From NCBI GenBank assembly GCA_016871495.1, contig VHDF01000005.1, positions 33,791 to 97,790 on the forward strand: 64,000 nt of DNA, read 5' to 3'. Position numbers and translations under genes: made by a program. The notes under the pieces are model-generated. The model was not told the origin of the DNA, did no database searches, and was given only the letters and a program-made list of their open reading frames with translations. Of this stretch, positions 17,027-27,400 are shown one piece after another; position 1 is the first letter of the stretch, and each line of letters opens with the position of its first letter. Origin of the DNA: Verrucomicrobiota bacterium (lineage in GTDB: Bacteria; Verrucomicrobiota; Verrucomicrobiia; Limisphaerales; VHDF01).

Positions 17027-18262
17027 TCAATGCGCCGGCGCCGAACCGCCCGTCTGCGCCCCGACATCCTTCGGCGGATAAAAGGCGACGGCGAGAATCA
17101 CCGCAGCGACGAAGGCGAGTCCGGTCGGAATGAGAAAGAGGGACTTGTAGTCCACCACTTTGTCCACCGTGTACTTGGCGGTGAGGGGAATGAAGATCCA
17201 CTTGGAAGCCAGATCGCCCGCGCCCAGCACGAGCAGATTGAAAAGTCCTTGCGCGCTGGTGCGGACATCTTTGGGAAACGCCGCGTCGATGAAAATGTAA
17301 AGCGTGGCGAAGAAAAAGGCGTAGCAGATGCCATGGAGCACCTGAACAGCGATGATGACGGCATGGTTTTGGGGAAAGAAAGCGAAGATCGCGAAGCGCG
17401 CGGCGTGGCCGAGCACCCCGATGATCATGGTCGTTTTCCAGCCGAGTTTGGTAAGCGCGGCGCCTAAAATGGCCATGGTGGCGATTTCGGCGATCTGGCC
17501 GATGCTGGTGATGGGGGTGATCCAGTGCGGCGGGATGCCGATGTTGCCGAGGAAATTGAAGATGAACACGAAGTATCCGTTATGGATCGTGGAATCGATG
17601 AACGTGACAATGAACAGAACCAGCAGGAACGGGTGCTTGAGGAGCTTGGCGGCCTTGAGCCAGGCCAGGTTTTCGTCTCCCGCCTGCGCTTTCTTGGGCG
17701 GGGTGTGCGGCAGCATGAGACTGTATCCTGCCAGCGCGAAAGAGGCCACCGCCGAGATCACGAACACCCAGCGCGTGGCTTGGATGGCCTCATCGGGCTT
17801 GATATCCTTAAGCACGAAGTAAAGCGGCCATTGCGCCGCGATCCACCCGATCGTTCCCCCCATGCGGACCGGGCCGAAGTCCTTCTGAGGATCCTTGAGG
17901 TTGGCGAAAGCGATCGAATTGGTCACCGAGATGGTGGGGACGTAAAACAGGGAATGAATGACCATCAACGCGAAGAAGCTCTCGAAGTCTTTTCTGAAGA
18001 ACAGGCCGAGCATCGCCAGGCCGCCGACCAAGTGGCTGAAGGCGAGGAATCGTTCCGCGGCGAAGTTACGGTCGGCGAATTGATTGGAGAAGAAAATGCC
18101 CACCAGGGAGGCGATGGCGAAAGCGCTGCCGACCCAGGCCTGTTGTTGCGCTGTAAACCCAATGGCCGGCATGTAGCCGAAAATAGGAGGAAGCCAGGCG
18201 CCCCAGATGAAAAACTGGAGGACCATCATCAGGAACAGTTTGAATCGAATGTTGGAATTCAT
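17027..18262 (-). CDS. MFS transporter, NupG-like nucleoside/sugar symporter family
   Basis: A 411-residue integral membrane protein with about 12 helices. The start MNSNIRFKLFLMMVLQFF and WGAWLPPIFGYM in helix 1 are typical of the nucleoside:H+ symporter family. The ORF could begin 10 codons upstream, but the chosen ATG leaves the usual short cytoplasmic N-terminus. Pairing with an exported TIM-barrel sugar isomerase suggests uptake of a sugar or nucleoside modified at the envelope; this is inference. Confidence 0.82.
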   Translation of the reverse strand: MNSNIRFKLFLMMVLQFFIWGAWLPPIFGYMPAIGFTAQQQAWVGSAFAIASLVGIFFSNQFADRNFAAERFLAFSHLVGGLAMLGLFFRKDFESFFALMVIHSLFYVPTISVTNSIAFANLKDPQKDFGPVRMGGTIGWIAAQWPLYFVLKDIKPDEAIQATRWVFVISAVASFALAGYSLMLPHTPPKKAQAGDENLAWLKAAKLLKHPFLLVLFIVTFIDSTIHNGYFVFIFNFLGNIGIPPHWITPITSIGQIAEIATMAILGAALTKLGWKTTMIIGVLGHAARFAIFAFFPQNHAVIIAVQVLHGICYAFFFATLYIFIDAAFPKDVRTSAQGLFNLLVLGAGDLASKWIFIPLTAKYTVDKVVDYKSLFLIPTGLAFVAAVILAVAFYPPKDVGAQTGGSAPAH

Positions 18263-18798
18263 GATTTCAGTTTCCCGGCAGACGCGGTTCATCCAGTCAC
18301 GGAGTTCCAGACCAAAGAGAGTCCGGTCGAATCCGGTCCGAGCCGAAGGATGCGTCAGGCTAATTCAAGCCCTGGAGCCAAGGCAAGCGTGCCGATGGCG
18401 CAATTCGAGAAGCCTCTGAGAAGATCCTTTCGGTGAATGCGAATGCTGGACGCAAGCTGGGCGGATGACCTGGATGGGTGGAGAATTCCTCCCTGTCCTG
18501 GAGTTCCACAGAGACGGTCGAGAATCCTGATTCTCATCGAGCCGACCGAATGCTTGATTTCATCCGTAGGATTCGTGTGATTGGTGGGCAAATTATTCCC
18601 TTAACCTTGGATTCGGTGCATCCCGATGTTGCCGGTGATGCAGGTAGGGCACGTCCGTCCCGGCGCGCCGCCGGAGCATGATGTTTTGCATCCAGTGGGC
18701 GGCGGGCTGGGACAGGCCCGCCCTACCAACAACATCGGGATACACGGCCTTGGATTTGGGGGGGTTCTGAAGCTTTGACATAGGGGGCTCGAAAGGGT
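18263..18798. other. Intergenic space, 536 bp
   Basis: Divergent space between the MFS and DUF1552 genes. It holds a perfect short palindrome GAGAATC-CT-GATTCTC (18520-18535), a possible operator without a known binder, and the full 130-bp element at 18616-18745. No gene is supported in it. Confidence 0.55.
18616..18745 (+). mobile_element. 130-bp palindromic element, copy A
   Basis: Begins GTGCATCCCGATGTTGCCGG and ends AACATCGGGATACAC, so the termini are inverted repeats. Internal arms starting GGTAGGGC (both strands) fold back around a loop containing CATGATGTTTTGCATCC, so nearly the whole element can form one hairpin. Full copies of the same length are at 34080, 58623 and (inverted) 63870. 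Confidence 0.85.
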
Positions 18799-20163
18799 AT
18801 GCCCTACAAGATGATCCCATCAGCTTCCACACGGCATCCCCTCGACCGCCGGGCGTTTCTCAAGGGGATGGGCGGCATGGCGCTGGCTTTGCCCGTTCTG
18901 GACGCCATGGGCGAATCGGTGACCGACAAGACTCCACGCCGATTCTGCGCCCTTTACACCGCGAACGGCATGTCGCTTCCCAACAAGAGCCACGGCATCG
19001 ATGAGTGGAGTTGGTTTCCCACCGCGGAACGGGAGGGTCAATTTGTGTTCGGAAAATCCACCGAACCGCTCGCTCCCTTTCGCCGCCAGCTCAGTTTCAT
19101 GGGAGGGCTCTATCATCCGAACGGTCCGAAGACGGATCCCCACGTTTGCTCGGACATGTGGCTCACGGGCGCTCCCCTTCAAAACCCCAAACCGGGGACC
19201 TACAATTCCACGGGGCTCGACCAAATCGTCGCCCTCCACACCAAGCAATACTGCCGCCAGCCTTCTTTGGTGCTTTCCATCGACGCAGGCACGGGTTTCC
19301 TCTCCCGCACGGGCACCATCTCCTTCAACCTCGAGGGACGTCCGATTCCCGCGGAGAACAATCCCCGTCGCGTGTTCAACCGTCTTTTCCGGGCCGACCG
19401 GCAGTCCATCGAATCCGAGCGCGAAGCGCTGCGTCGTCGCATCAAACTCGTCGATGCGGTTTCCGAAAGCGCCCGATCGCTGCACCGGCGCCTGGGCCGG
19501 TCGGATCGGGAACGCATGGATCAATACCTGACTTCCCTCAGCGAAGTGGAATCGCGCTTGATTGCCTCCGAGCGTTGGATCGACGTCCCGCTCAAACCCC
19601 AGGACCATTCGCACTTGCGTTTGGACGCCACCAACGAAGGGGATCCGGCGGAGTATTACCAGGTGATGTTCGATCTGATCGCCCTGGCGTTTGACGCGGA
19701 TATTACCCGATCCGTGGCGTTCATGCTCAATCGGGAGGATGGCATGGGCATCAGCGACACCTTTCCCCTCAAACTGGGGTTGAAGCACACCCACCATAAT
19801 CTTTCCCACGCGGGAGACAAAGACGGCCAACTTGCCTTTGCCCGCTATGATCTTTTCCTGAGTCAACAGATTGCGAGTTTCCTCGGCCGATTGAACCAAT
19901 ACTCCGACCGCCAGGGCAGCGTGCTGGACAATACCATCGTCCTTTATGGCAGCGGCGCCAGCACGACCCATTATCCGAAGAATCTGCCAACCCTGGTGGC
20001 TGGAGGCGCCAATATGGGCCTGCGCCATGGGGTGTTTTGGCGGCAAGGGGAAACGCGGATGTCCAATCTCTACCTCAGCATTCTGCGGTCCATGGAAATC
20101 GAAGTGGAATCATTCGGGGATAGCACCTCGACGCTTTCGGGATCGATTTTCCGCAAAGTTTAA
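18799..20163 (+). CDS. DUF1552 exported protein
   Basis: A 454-residue protein with a twin-arginine-like leader ([19 protein letters not shown], about 17-35), and hence probably folded before export. The remainder matches the DUF1552 pattern: an early PNGM-like block ([12 protein letters not shown]), GLYHPNG and [13 protein letters not shown], a central heptad-rich helix region (about 190-250) and a C-terminal block with [14 protein letters not shown]1552 genes usually follow a DUF1592-type cytochrome gene, as at 53755, but this copy is alone. An ATG five codons downstream is an alternative start. The function of the family is not established. Confidence 0.83.
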   Translation: MPYKMIPSASTRHPLDRRAFLKGMGGMALALPVLDAMGESVTDKTPRRFCALYTANGMSLPNKSHGIDEWSWFPTAEREGQFVFGKSTEPLAPFRRQLSFMGGLYHPNGPKTDPHVCSDMWLTGAPLQNPKPGTYNSTGLDQIVALHTKQYCRQPSLVLSIDAGTGFLSRTGTISFNLEGRPIPAENNPRRVFNRLFRADRQSIESEREALRRRIKLVDAVSESARSLHRRLGRSDRERMDQYLTSLSEVESRLIASERWIDVPLKPQDHSHLRLDATNEGDPAEYYQVMFDLIALAFDADITRSVAFMLNREDGMGISDTFPLKLGLKHTHHNLSHAGDKDGQLAFARYDLFLSQQIASFLGRLNQYSDRQGSVLDNTIVLYGSGASTTHYPKNLPTLVAGGANMGLRHGVFWRQGETRMSNLYLSILRSMEIEVESFGDSTSTLSGSIFRKV

Positions 20164-20348
20164 ACTCCGCGATGGGGATGACCCCCTAAACGGGCGATTG
20201 ACGGGAAAGGGGGAAAGAACACACGCTTTCCAACCAATCGCGATGCTCCTCATCACTAACTTCGTCCGTTTCCGGAAGGGAACAGGGCCGATACCAACAT
20301 GTCGCTCGTGTTTCCTCCAGGGAATTGTATTTTAGCCCCGGTCAAGTT

Positions 20349-21215
20349 ATGAATGTGCATCCTCAGTCCTCTTCCGCCAGTTGGATTCGGGAAGCCCGCC
20401 CCTTTAAGCGTGGCTTTACCTTGATCGAACTCTTGGTGGTCATCGCCGTCATCGCCATTTTGGCGGGCATGCTCTTGCCCGCGCTCTCCAAGGCCAAGGA
20501 AAAGGGCCGGCAAGCCCGCTGTTTGAGCAACCTGCGTCAGATCGGAATCGGCACGACGCTTTACGCGGATGATCACCGGGAGCTTTTCCATCACACGCCC
20601 TCGGGAGGATTTCCGAACCACGGGATGTGGTTCGCCAATCCGAGGAGCACGGTTCCTCTGGACGCCAACGATGGTCTGGCCTATTGGGGCGTGGCTTATA
20701 CGCGTTATTTCGGCGGGACCAAGGAACACTATCGCTGTCCCAGCGCGAAGATTGTCGATCAATGGCGGGAGGACGGTCTCCGGTATCCGAAGGATTTCTG
20801 GCTGAATTCAACCTACGGCATCAACTCCTTCATCAACGAACCACCGGACCCCAAGAATCCGTCGTCCCGTTTGCAAGGACCCCGGAAGATCTCCTCCCTC
20901 CAAAGCCCTTCCTCGACCATTTTTGCCCAGGACGCCGCGGAGCAACGGATGGATGGGGCGGATGACACCATTGGGCTCTGGCCTGGACGGAATCAAATCC
21001 TGGAGCAATGGATTGGGAATCCGCCGGGCCGTGGCGGGCTCGGCGCCGGCTTTTATGACGGATACAAGTTCGAATGGGAATGGTACCGGCACAACAAGAC
21101 GTGCGCGACGCTTTGGGTGCCCGGACATGTATCCTCGATCAAGTTTAACGGATACAACAAGGGCGTGGACTACCGGTGGTACACGGGCGACACGCCTTTG
21201 GAACAACCGCGGTGA
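20349..21215 (+). CDS. Pseudopilin-like protein with prepilin N-terminus
   Basis: A 288-residue protein. A basic leader ends at [20 protein letters not shown], the type IV prepilin cleavage/methylation motif (cleavage after G, methylated F, conserved E at +5), followed by one hydrophobic helix and the polar run [14 protein letters not shown]. The C-terminal globular domain is of the type amplified in Verrucomicrobiota, Lentisphaerota and Planctomycetota (DUF1559-like), but this copy lacks the classic H-x9-DG ending seen in the other two of this window. It is encoded alone, with no secretion ATPase nearby. Confidence 0.83.
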   Translation: MNVHPQSSSASWIREARPFKRGFTLIELLVVIAVIAILAGMLLPALSKAKEKGRQARCLSNLRQIGIGTTLYADDHRELFHHTPSGGFPNHGMWFANPRSTVPLDANDGLAYWGVAYTRYFGGTKEHYRCPSAKIVDQWREDGLRYPKDFWLNSTYGINSFINEPPDPKNPSSRLQGPRKISSLQSPSSTIFAQDAAEQRMDGADDTIGLWPGRNQILEQWIGNPPGRGGLGAGFYDGYKFEWEWYRHNKTCATLWVPGHVSSIKFNGYNKGVDYRWYTGDTPLEQPR

Positions 21216-21293
21216 TCTGATCTCCGAACCCGAGTGCGTGTAAAAATTTAGCGGTGTGAAATTCCGACCTCAAATCGACAACACAACAACCCT

Positions 21294-24200
21294 ATGAAAC
21301 GACCCCAACGAACGACCGTGAGGCTGTCGGCGCTTGCGCTGATGGCCGCCGCGATTCCCGCCATGGCCCAGCAGACGGTCTGGCAGTGGGACTTTGACAA
21401 CGGCAACCTCAACGCCACCATCGGCGGCGCGCTCCAATTTGGCGACGCTGCCACGGGGCAAGCCGCGAAATTCGGGACGACCACCAGTTTCGGCGTGCCC
21501 AACATCGGGGGCCTCGAAGCGCGCGTGATCCAGTTTCCCGCGTCCGTCGCACCCGCGGGCTTGTTGATGCCCACACCCGCGCCCAACGGAGGCGGATCCC
21601 TCGTGAACGAATACACCGTGATCATGGATGTTCTGTTCACCGGTGCCGCTCATGGAAAAATTCGTCCTTTGGTTCAGACCGACGATGGCACGGCCACCGG
21701 ACGCACCTCCTACTTCACGGTCGGTGCGAACAACGGACTGGGTGCCGGCACAGGGCCGTTCCAAGGATCCCTCGTCTCAAACTCCTGGCATCGCGTCGCC
21801 TTCGTGGCCGATGCCACCACGCGCCGGATTCGCAAGTACGTGGACGGCGTGGAGGTCGGCGTTCAATCCGCAGGAACCGTGGACGGTTCGAACGCATTGA
21901 CGCCCGCGGCCACCGTGGTGCTGTTCGGAGGAGAGGGGGAGAATATCGCCTCCGGATACGCCAACAGCATTCAGTTGCGCAATACCGCCCTGTCCGCCAA
22001 GCAGGTTCTGGCCCTGGGCAAGGCATCGGCCACCGGCATCCCCACCACGATCCCGCCGATTCCTTCCAATGTGGAGCAATGGATTCCGGCCGGGGAATTC
22101 GCCAATCGGAACACCGAACTGGGAGCGGTCATCGACCCCGGCAGCACCACCATTCAAGATTCGACCATCGGTTTGAAACTGGACGGCACGGCGCTGGCCA
22201 GTCCGACGATCTCCCGTTCAGGCGGGCTGATCAGGGTTTCGAAGCCCAATCCGGGACTCTTCGCTCCAGGCACCAAGCATAAGTTGGAACTGTCCTACAC
22301 GGACAGTTTGGCGGGCGCGAAAACCCTCACCACGGAATTCACGGCGGCCTTGTTGTTCGAGGATTTCGAAAGCATCGTGCTGGGACCGCGAAAAGATGAA
22401 AACAACGCCAACACGGAGCCCTTCGACAAGGGCTGGACCAACCGGCCTCCGACGGGGTGGACCATCGACAACAGCAAATTCCCGGCGGTCGTCATCTCGC
22501 CTGATAATCCGGACGATGATGGAGATGGTTTTGCGGACAACGACGGGCGCACCGAATGGGCAGGTTGGAGTTTCGCCAACAAAGATTTCTGGATCGCCGC
22601 CGATAATCAGACCCGGGATCAGTTTTCCCTGGGCAAAGGAACCCTGGCCATCGCGGATCCGGACGAGTGGGACGACCTGGCTCACGCGGTTAGTTTGTTC
22701 AATTCCTTCTTGAAGACGCCCCCGGTTTCTTTGGAGGGCATCGCTCCAGGTGCTGCATTCCTCAAGTTCGATTCCAGCTGGCGTCCGGAAGGTGTCGATG
22801 ATGCCAATGCGTCGAAATTTCCAACGGGCCCGAATGGCGAGGCCATCAACAACCAAACCGCGATCATTACGGTCAGCTACGATGGAAAAGCGCCCGTTCA
22901 AATCTTGAAATGGGACAGCATCGCGGGGAGTCCGACCTTTCATCCGGATATGCAAAATGAGTCCGTCCTGATTTCTCTGAACAATCCGGTCGGGGCCAAA
23001 TCGATGGTCATCGAGTTCGCGCTGGTGGAAGGCGCCAATGACTGGTGGTGGGCGATCGACAATGTGGTGATCAATGCCGGCGCTTCGCCCCCGATCATTG
23101 CGCAGCAACCCAAAACGACTGAAGTCGAGGAAGGCAAGGCGGCAAGCCTGTCCGCCACCTTCACCGGTGAAGGATTGAGCTATCAATGGTTCAAGGGCCA
23201 GGGGGCGGGCAAAACTGCCGTGACAGGCGGAACCAGCGGCACGCTTTCATTCGCCGCTGCCAAGATCTCGGACTCGGGTTACTACACGCTCCAGATTAAG
23301 AATATTTCAGGCTCGGCCATGTCGATTCCCGTGCGATTGTCCGTGATCGCTGGCACCACCGGACGCGTGGCGCTGCTGACGGAGGACTTCGAAAAATCGC
23401 CCCTCGGACCCAACGTGGACGAAGGAGTGGCCGGCGACAAGGTTTGGACCAAAACCGCTCCCGAAGGGTGGTCCATCGATGACAGCAAAGTGCCGGGAGT
23501 CGGCACGGATCAGGACGGCGTGACCGAATGGGCGGGTTGGAGTTTTGCCAATCGCCTTTGGTGGTCTCAAACCGCCGGAGATCAGGAACGGTCCAAGTTC
23601 ACCAAGGGTGTGGGCGCCGTGGCCATCGCGGACTCGGACGAGTGGGACGATGTCGGCCATGCCCCCGGCAACATGGAGACGATCTTGAAGACGAAGGCCG
23701 TTTCCCTCGAAGGCATCAAAGCGGGCACGGTGGTTTTGAAGTTCGATTCCAGTTGGCGTCCGGAAACGCCCCAGCGAGCCAGTGTGATGGTCAGCTTCGA
23801 TGGATCCGCGCCTGTTTCCATTCTCGATTACAATTCCGATCCGGCGAACGCGGACTTCCGCCCGGATGAAATGAATGAAACGATTTCGCTGGCCATCGCT
23901 AATCCAGCCGGCGCCAAGCAAATGGCGGTGCATTTCCGGTACTTCGAGACCCGCAACAATTGGTGGTGGGCGATCGACAACCTGTCGGTGCTTGGCGAGA
24001 AGGCTCCCGTGGGCGATCCATTGCTGGCCGACTTGGTGGCTTATCTGCCGTTCGACGGCGACGTGAAGGACGCCAGCGGTCGGAACAATAACGGCACGGC
24101 GGTCGGCAACCCCGGTTTCGCCGCCGGCAAAGTCGGTGCGTCCGCCCTTTCCTTCACCTCGAAGAAGGATGGCAGTTCATTCAACTACGTGAGCCTGGGC

Positions 24201-26102
24201 ACGCCGGCCGATCTCGATTTCGGCACGGCCACCAGCTTCTCCGTGGCCTTCTGGGCCAAGCTGGCTCCCGGTTCGTGGACCGGCGACCCCTCGTTCCTGG
24301 CCAACAAGGACTGGGGCAGCGGCAACAACCGCGGCTGGGTCATCGCCACCGACGGCGATGGACGTGTGCAATGGAACCTGGGCGGCAAGCTCGACAACAC
24401 CAACGGTGACCGCAAAGACTTTGATAGTCCAGGCGGCGTCTTCAGCGACGGTAATTGGCATCACATCGTGGTCTCCTTCAATCGCAATGGTACGGGCATC
24501 ACTTATGTGGATGGCAAGAAGTTCGCCAGTCGTGAAGCCACTCCCCGCACGGAGATCCCCATCGCCAGTCCGGCCAACAATTTGTCCACCCCAGCCGGCC
24601 AAGGCACCAGCATTGGCCAGGATGGCACAGGGAAGTACACCGACGGGGGCGGCGTGGGCATCGATAATGGGTTGATCGACGAGGTGGCGATCTGGCGCCG
24701 CGCCTTGAATGAGACTGAAGCGGCAGCTGTCTTCGCCCGCGGTCAAAGCGGCGTGCCGGTAACCGGGGATCCTGTCCTGCGTGACTTGGTAGCCTATCTG
24801 CCCTTCGACGGCAACACTCAGGACGCCAGCGGACGCGGCAACAACGGCACCGCAGTCGGTGCTCCTGGTTTCGTGGCAGGCAAAGTCGGTTCCGGAGCTC
24901 TCTCCTTCACCTCGAAGAAGGACGGTACCTCCTTCAACTATGTCACGTTGGGAAATCCCGCCGATCTGAATTTCGGTTCGAGCACGAGTTTCTCAGTGTC
25001 CTACTGGGCGAAGCTGGCCCCCGGCTCTTGGACGGGCGATCCCGCCTTCCTTTCGAACAAGGATTGGGGCAGTGGCAACAACCAAGGCTGGGTGATCGCG
25101 ACGGATGGAGACGGACGCCTCCAATGGAACCTGGGGGGCAAACTCGACAACTCCAACGGTGACCGCAAGGATTTTGACAGTCCCGGCGGTGTCTTCAGCG
25201 ATGGCAACTGGCATCATATCGCCGTAACCTTCGACCGCGCAGGAGCAGGCATTGCTTACGTGGATGGAAAGAAGTTTGCCAGCCGCGAGGCAACGCCGCG
25301 TTCAGAGATTCCGATTGCCACTCCGGCGAACAACTTGTCCACCCCGGCCGGCAAATCGACCAACATCGGCCAGGACGGGACCGGCAAATACACCGATGGC
25401 GGTGGAGTCGGCGTGGACAACGGCCAGATCGACGAAGTGGCGATCTGGCGCCGTGTGCTCACCGCCCAGGAAGTCACGGCGGTGTTTGATCGCGGAAGCC
25501 GCGGCCAAAGCTTGAACGGCCCGGCCCCGGCGGAAGCCGTGAAATTCTCGAAAGTCAGTGTTTCGGGTGGCAACGTTTCGCTGGACCTGACCGGAGGGAA
25601 AGGGCCATTCCTGGTCCAAACCAAAGTCAGCCTGTCGGACGCGCAATGGATCAACCTGCTCACCACCCCGGATAGCAAGGTCGCGCTGCCTCAGTTGGCT
25701 CCGACGGGGTTCTACCGAATTCTGGAGCAGGCTTCAGCCAGTGTGGAATTATATCAGGCCACGCTTTCGGGCGCGGCGGAGAATCCTCCCGTGACCACGG
25801 GGGCATCGGGCAGGGCGCTGCTGTCGTTGGAAGGCGATCGCTTGATCTACATCGTGTATTACACGGGTCTTTCGGCCCCGGCGACCGCCGCCCATGTGCA
25901 TGGCCCGGCGGATCCCAAAACCAACGCAGGAGTCATCTTCGCGCTGACTCCCGTCCAAGGCTTCGGAACTTCCGGGCTGTTGTTTGGCAGCCAAACCCTG
26001 ACCGCTGAGCAGAAGGGCGGGTTGGCGGCGGGTGTCGGCTACATCAACATTCACACCTCGACCAATCCGGGTGGGGAGTTGCGCGGTCAGATCGTGAAAT
26101 AA
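21294..26102 (+). CDS. Giant secreted protein with LamG repeats, Ig-like and CHRD domains
   Basis: A 1602-residue protein with a signal peptide (1-25, ending MAQQ). Order: a LamG/concanavalin-like domain (about 30-250), a module starting LLFEDFES near 354 and ending WWWAIDN, an Ig-like domain (about 600-690), a second copy of the EDFE module (from 693), then two LamG domains starting at about 915 and 1165, and a C-terminal CHRD domain (about 1484-1602). The two LamG units are tandem duplicates 750 bp apart, highly similar in DNA and protein. All domains are binding or adhesion folds and no catalytic motif is seen. Attachment to polysaccharide or surface display is inferred. A strong terminator follows. 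Confidence 0.85.
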   Translation: MKRPQRTTVRLSALALMAAAIPAMAQQTVWQWDFDNGNLNATIGGALQFGDAATGQAAKFGTTTSFGVPNIGGLEARVIQFPASVAPAGLLMPTPAPNGGGSLVNEYTVIMDVLFTGAAHGKIRPLVQTDDGTATGRTSYFTVGANNGLGAGTGPFQGSLVSNSWHRVAFVADATTRRIRKYVDGVEVGVQSAGTVDGSNALTPAATVVLFGGEGENIASGYANSIQLRNTALSAKQVLALGKASATGIPTTIPPIPSNVEQWIPAGEFANRNTELGAVIDPGSTTIQDSTIGLKLDGTALASPTISRSGGLIRVSKPNPGLFAPGTKHKLELSYTDSLAGAKTLTTEFTAALLFEDFESIVLGPRKDENNANTEPFDKGWTNRPPTGWTIDNSKFPAVVISPDNPDDDGDGFADNDGRTEWAGWSFANKDFWIAADNQTRDQFSLGKGTLAIADPDEWDDLAHAVSLFNSFLKTPPVSLEGIAPGAAFLKFDSSWRPEGVDDANASKFPTGPNGEAINNQTAIITVSYDGKAPVQILKWDSIAGSPTFHPDMQNESVLISLNNPVGAKSMVIEFALVEGANDWWWAIDNVVINAGASPPIIAQQPKTTEVEEGKAASLSATFTGEGLSYQWFKGQGAGKTAVTGGTSGTLSFAAAKISDSGYYTLQIKNISGSAMSIPVRLSVIAGTTGRVALLTEDFEKSPLGPNVDEGVAGDKVWTKTAPEGWSIDDSKVPGVGTDQDGVTEWAGWSFANRLWWSQTAGDQERSKFTKGVGAVAIADSDEWDDVGHAPGNMETILKTKAVSLEGIKAGTVVLKFDSSWRPETPQRASVMVSFDGSAPVSILDYNSDPANADFRPDEMNETISLAIANPAGAKQMAVHFRYFETRNNWWWAIDNLSVLGEKAPVGDPLLADLVAYLPFDGDVKDASGRNNNGTAVGNPGFAAGKVGASALSFTSKKDGSSFNYVSLGTPADLDFGTATSFSVAFWAKLAPGSWTGDPSFLANKDWGSGNNRGWVIATDGDGRVQWNLGGKLDNTNGDRKDFDSPGGVFSDGNWHHIVVSFNRNGTGITYVDGKKFASREATPRTEIPIASPANNLSTPAGQGTSIGQDGTGKYTDGGGVGIDNGLIDEVAIWRRALNETEAAAVFARGQSGVPVTGDPVLRDLVAYLPFDGNTQDASGRGNNGTAVGAPGFVAGKVGSGALSFTSKKDGTSFNYVTLGNPADLNFGSSTSFSVSYWAKLAPGSWTGDPAFLSNKDWGSGNNQGWVIATDGDGRLQWNLGGKLDNSNGDRKDFDSPGGVFSDGNWHHIAVTFDRAGAGIAYVDGKKFASREATPRSEIPIATPANNLSTPAGKSTNIGQDGTGKYTDGGGVGVDNGQIDEVAIWRRVLTAQEVTAVFDRGSRGQSLNGPAPAEAVKFSKVSVSGGNVSLDLTGGKGPFLVQTKVSLSDAQWINLLTTPDSKVALPQLAPTGFYRILEQASASVELYQATLSGAAENPPVTTGASGRALLSLEGDRLIYIVYYTGLSAPATAAHVHGPADPKTNAGVIFALTPVQGFGTSGLLFGSQTLTAEQKGGLAAGVGYINIHTSTNPGGELRGQIVK
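24034..25500 (+). repeat. Tandem 750-bp coding duplication (LamG units)
   Basis: Two in-frame units (about 24034-24783 and 24784-25500) encode LVAYLPFDG ... NNNGTAVG ... DKDWGSGNN-like blocks almost residue for residue (SNKDWGSGNNQGWVIATDGD in the second). The nucleotide similarity is high enough to suggest recent duplication or gene conversion. Confidence 0.8.
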
Positions 26103-26148
26103 CGAAGGCCGTTCATGGATTTCCGGCCCCCGTGTGGGGGCTGGACCG

Positions 26149-26198
26149 GCGGGCTGCGGCGGCGCAACCGTGTGTCGCCCCGCAGCCCGCTTCTTTTT
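26149..26198 (+). terminator. Rho-independent terminator after the LamG gene
   Basis: GCGGGCTGCGG (26149-26159) pairs perfectly with CCGCAGCCCGC (26180-26190) and is followed by TTCTTTTT. A second small hairpin, GCCCCC-GTGT-GGGGGC, lies just before it at about 26126-26141. Confidence 0.82.
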
Positions 26199-26354
26199 CC
26201 CGGTTTATCGTTGCGCCTTTTTGGGCGGTTATGGCTTCATTCCCCCCACGGCCAACGCGAACCGCAGCCATTGCCCGCCAACAACAAGGCGGGTTGGATT
26301 TGCGCGCGAGGGCTCGAAAGAACATGACGTTTGAAGTTCATGACACGGTGTCGA

Positions 26355-26618
26355 ATGAGAATCTACTACTCCGGGCGCGTTCAGGGAGTGGGATTTCGTT
26401 ACGCCGTGAAAACACTCGCCCCAGGGTACGAATTGTCAGGAACAGTTCGGAACCTCGACGATGGGCGGGTGGAATTAGTCGCCGAGGGGAGCCGCGAGGA
26501 GTTGGATGCTTTTCGGGAAGGCGTAAAGAGTGCTGGAGTGGGGCAATTCATTCGAAACGAGGAAATCGTTTGGGAACCTCCGGTCGGGGGACTAAAGGGG
26601 TTTGAAATCATTCGTTAG
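26355..26618 (+). CDS. acyP: Acylphosphatase
   Basis: An 87-residue protein, the normal length for the family. The signature GRVQGVGFRY (7-16) contains the catalytic arginine R15, and GTVRNLDDGRVELVAEG contains the catalytic asparagine N33. It hydrolyses the carboxyl-phosphate bond of acylphosphates in the cytoplasm. The start MRIYYSG is preferred over an ATG eight codons upstream because it matches the usual family start. The metallophosphoesterase gene follows after 18 bp, so the two are probably co-transcribed. Confidence 0.9.
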   Translation: MRIYYSGRVQGVGFRYAVKTLAPGYELSGTVRNLDDGRVELVAEGSREELDAFREGVKSAGVGQFIRNEEIVWEPPVGGLKGFEIIR

Positions 26619-26636
26619 TTCCGAGTCATCATCTCC

Positions 26637-27359
26637 ATGAAGTACGCCATTATTGCCGACATCCATGCCAATCTGGAAGCGTTGCAGGTGGTGCTGGATG
26701 ATGCCCAGAAATTGCGGTGCACGCACTATGCCTGCCTGGGAGATGTCGTCGGCTACAATGCCAATCCCAAAGAATGCCTCGACATCGTCCGCAACATGAA
26801 CATGCCCTGCGTCAAGGGCAACCATGACGAACTGTGTTCGGCCGACACGGCCGCGGAAGGATTCAATCCGCACGCAGCCGAAGCGGTGAATTGGACACGA
26901 GAGCAACTGCCGGAGGAAGATCGCAAGTGGCTTCGCGATTTGAAGTACATCCGGCTGGTGGCCAGCTTTTCGATCGTGCATGCCACCTTGGACGCCCCCC
27001 AGCGTTGGGGTTATGTTTTCAGCAAGCTGGATGCCGCCGCGAGTTTCACGTATCAGAACACGGCGGTGTGTTTCCACGGCCATACCCATGTGCCGGTGGC
27101 GTTCATTCGGGATAGCGTCATTCGGAGCGGTAACTACACAAAGTTCCGCGTCGAACCCGGACGCAAATACTTCGTCAACGTCGGCAGCGTCGGGCAGTCC
27201 CGCGATGGGGTCGCCAAGGCCACGTATGTCGTCTACGATCTGGATGAAGGTTCCATCGAACTACGCCGGCTCGACTATGACATCGCCGTGACGCAGGAAA
27301 AAATTCTCAAAGCCGGCCTTCCTCCCCGATTGGCGGAACGGCTCGCTCTCGGGCGCTGA
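26637..27359 (+). CDS. Calcineurin-like metallophosphoesterase
   Basis: A 240-residue soluble protein with the complete two-metal signature: DIHAN (D8, H10), GDVVGYNANP, GNHDE, GHTHVP and NVGSVGQSRDG. The last two are typical of the YfcE/diadenosine-tetraphosphatase-like group that cleaves phosphodiesters or nucleotides. It lies between acylphosphatase and a GT9 glycosyltransferase on the same strand with short gaps. The substrate is unknown. Confidence 0.87.
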   Translation: MKYAIIADIHANLEALQVVLDDAQKLRCTHYACLGDVVGYNANPKECLDIVRNMNMPCVKGNHDELCSADTAAEGFNPHAAEAVNWTREQLPEEDRKWLRDLKYIRLVASFSIVHATLDAPQRWGYVFSKLDAAASFTYQNTAVCFHGHTHVPVAFIRDSVIRSGNYTKFRVEPGRKYFVNVGSVGQSRDGVAKATYVVYDLDEGSIELRRLDYDIAVTQEKILKAGLPPRLAERLALGR

Positions 27360-27400
27360 CCTCCCCGAACCGCCGGGATGGACCCCTGGAAATTCGGGCG

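Noticed and set aside
22218..23186. Long antisense frame inside the LamG gene
   Set aside because: Shadow of a strongly supported coding frame in high-GC DNA.
26115..26327. Several overlapping 70-codon frames after the LamG gene
   Set aside because: They span the terminator hairpin and lack any coding character.
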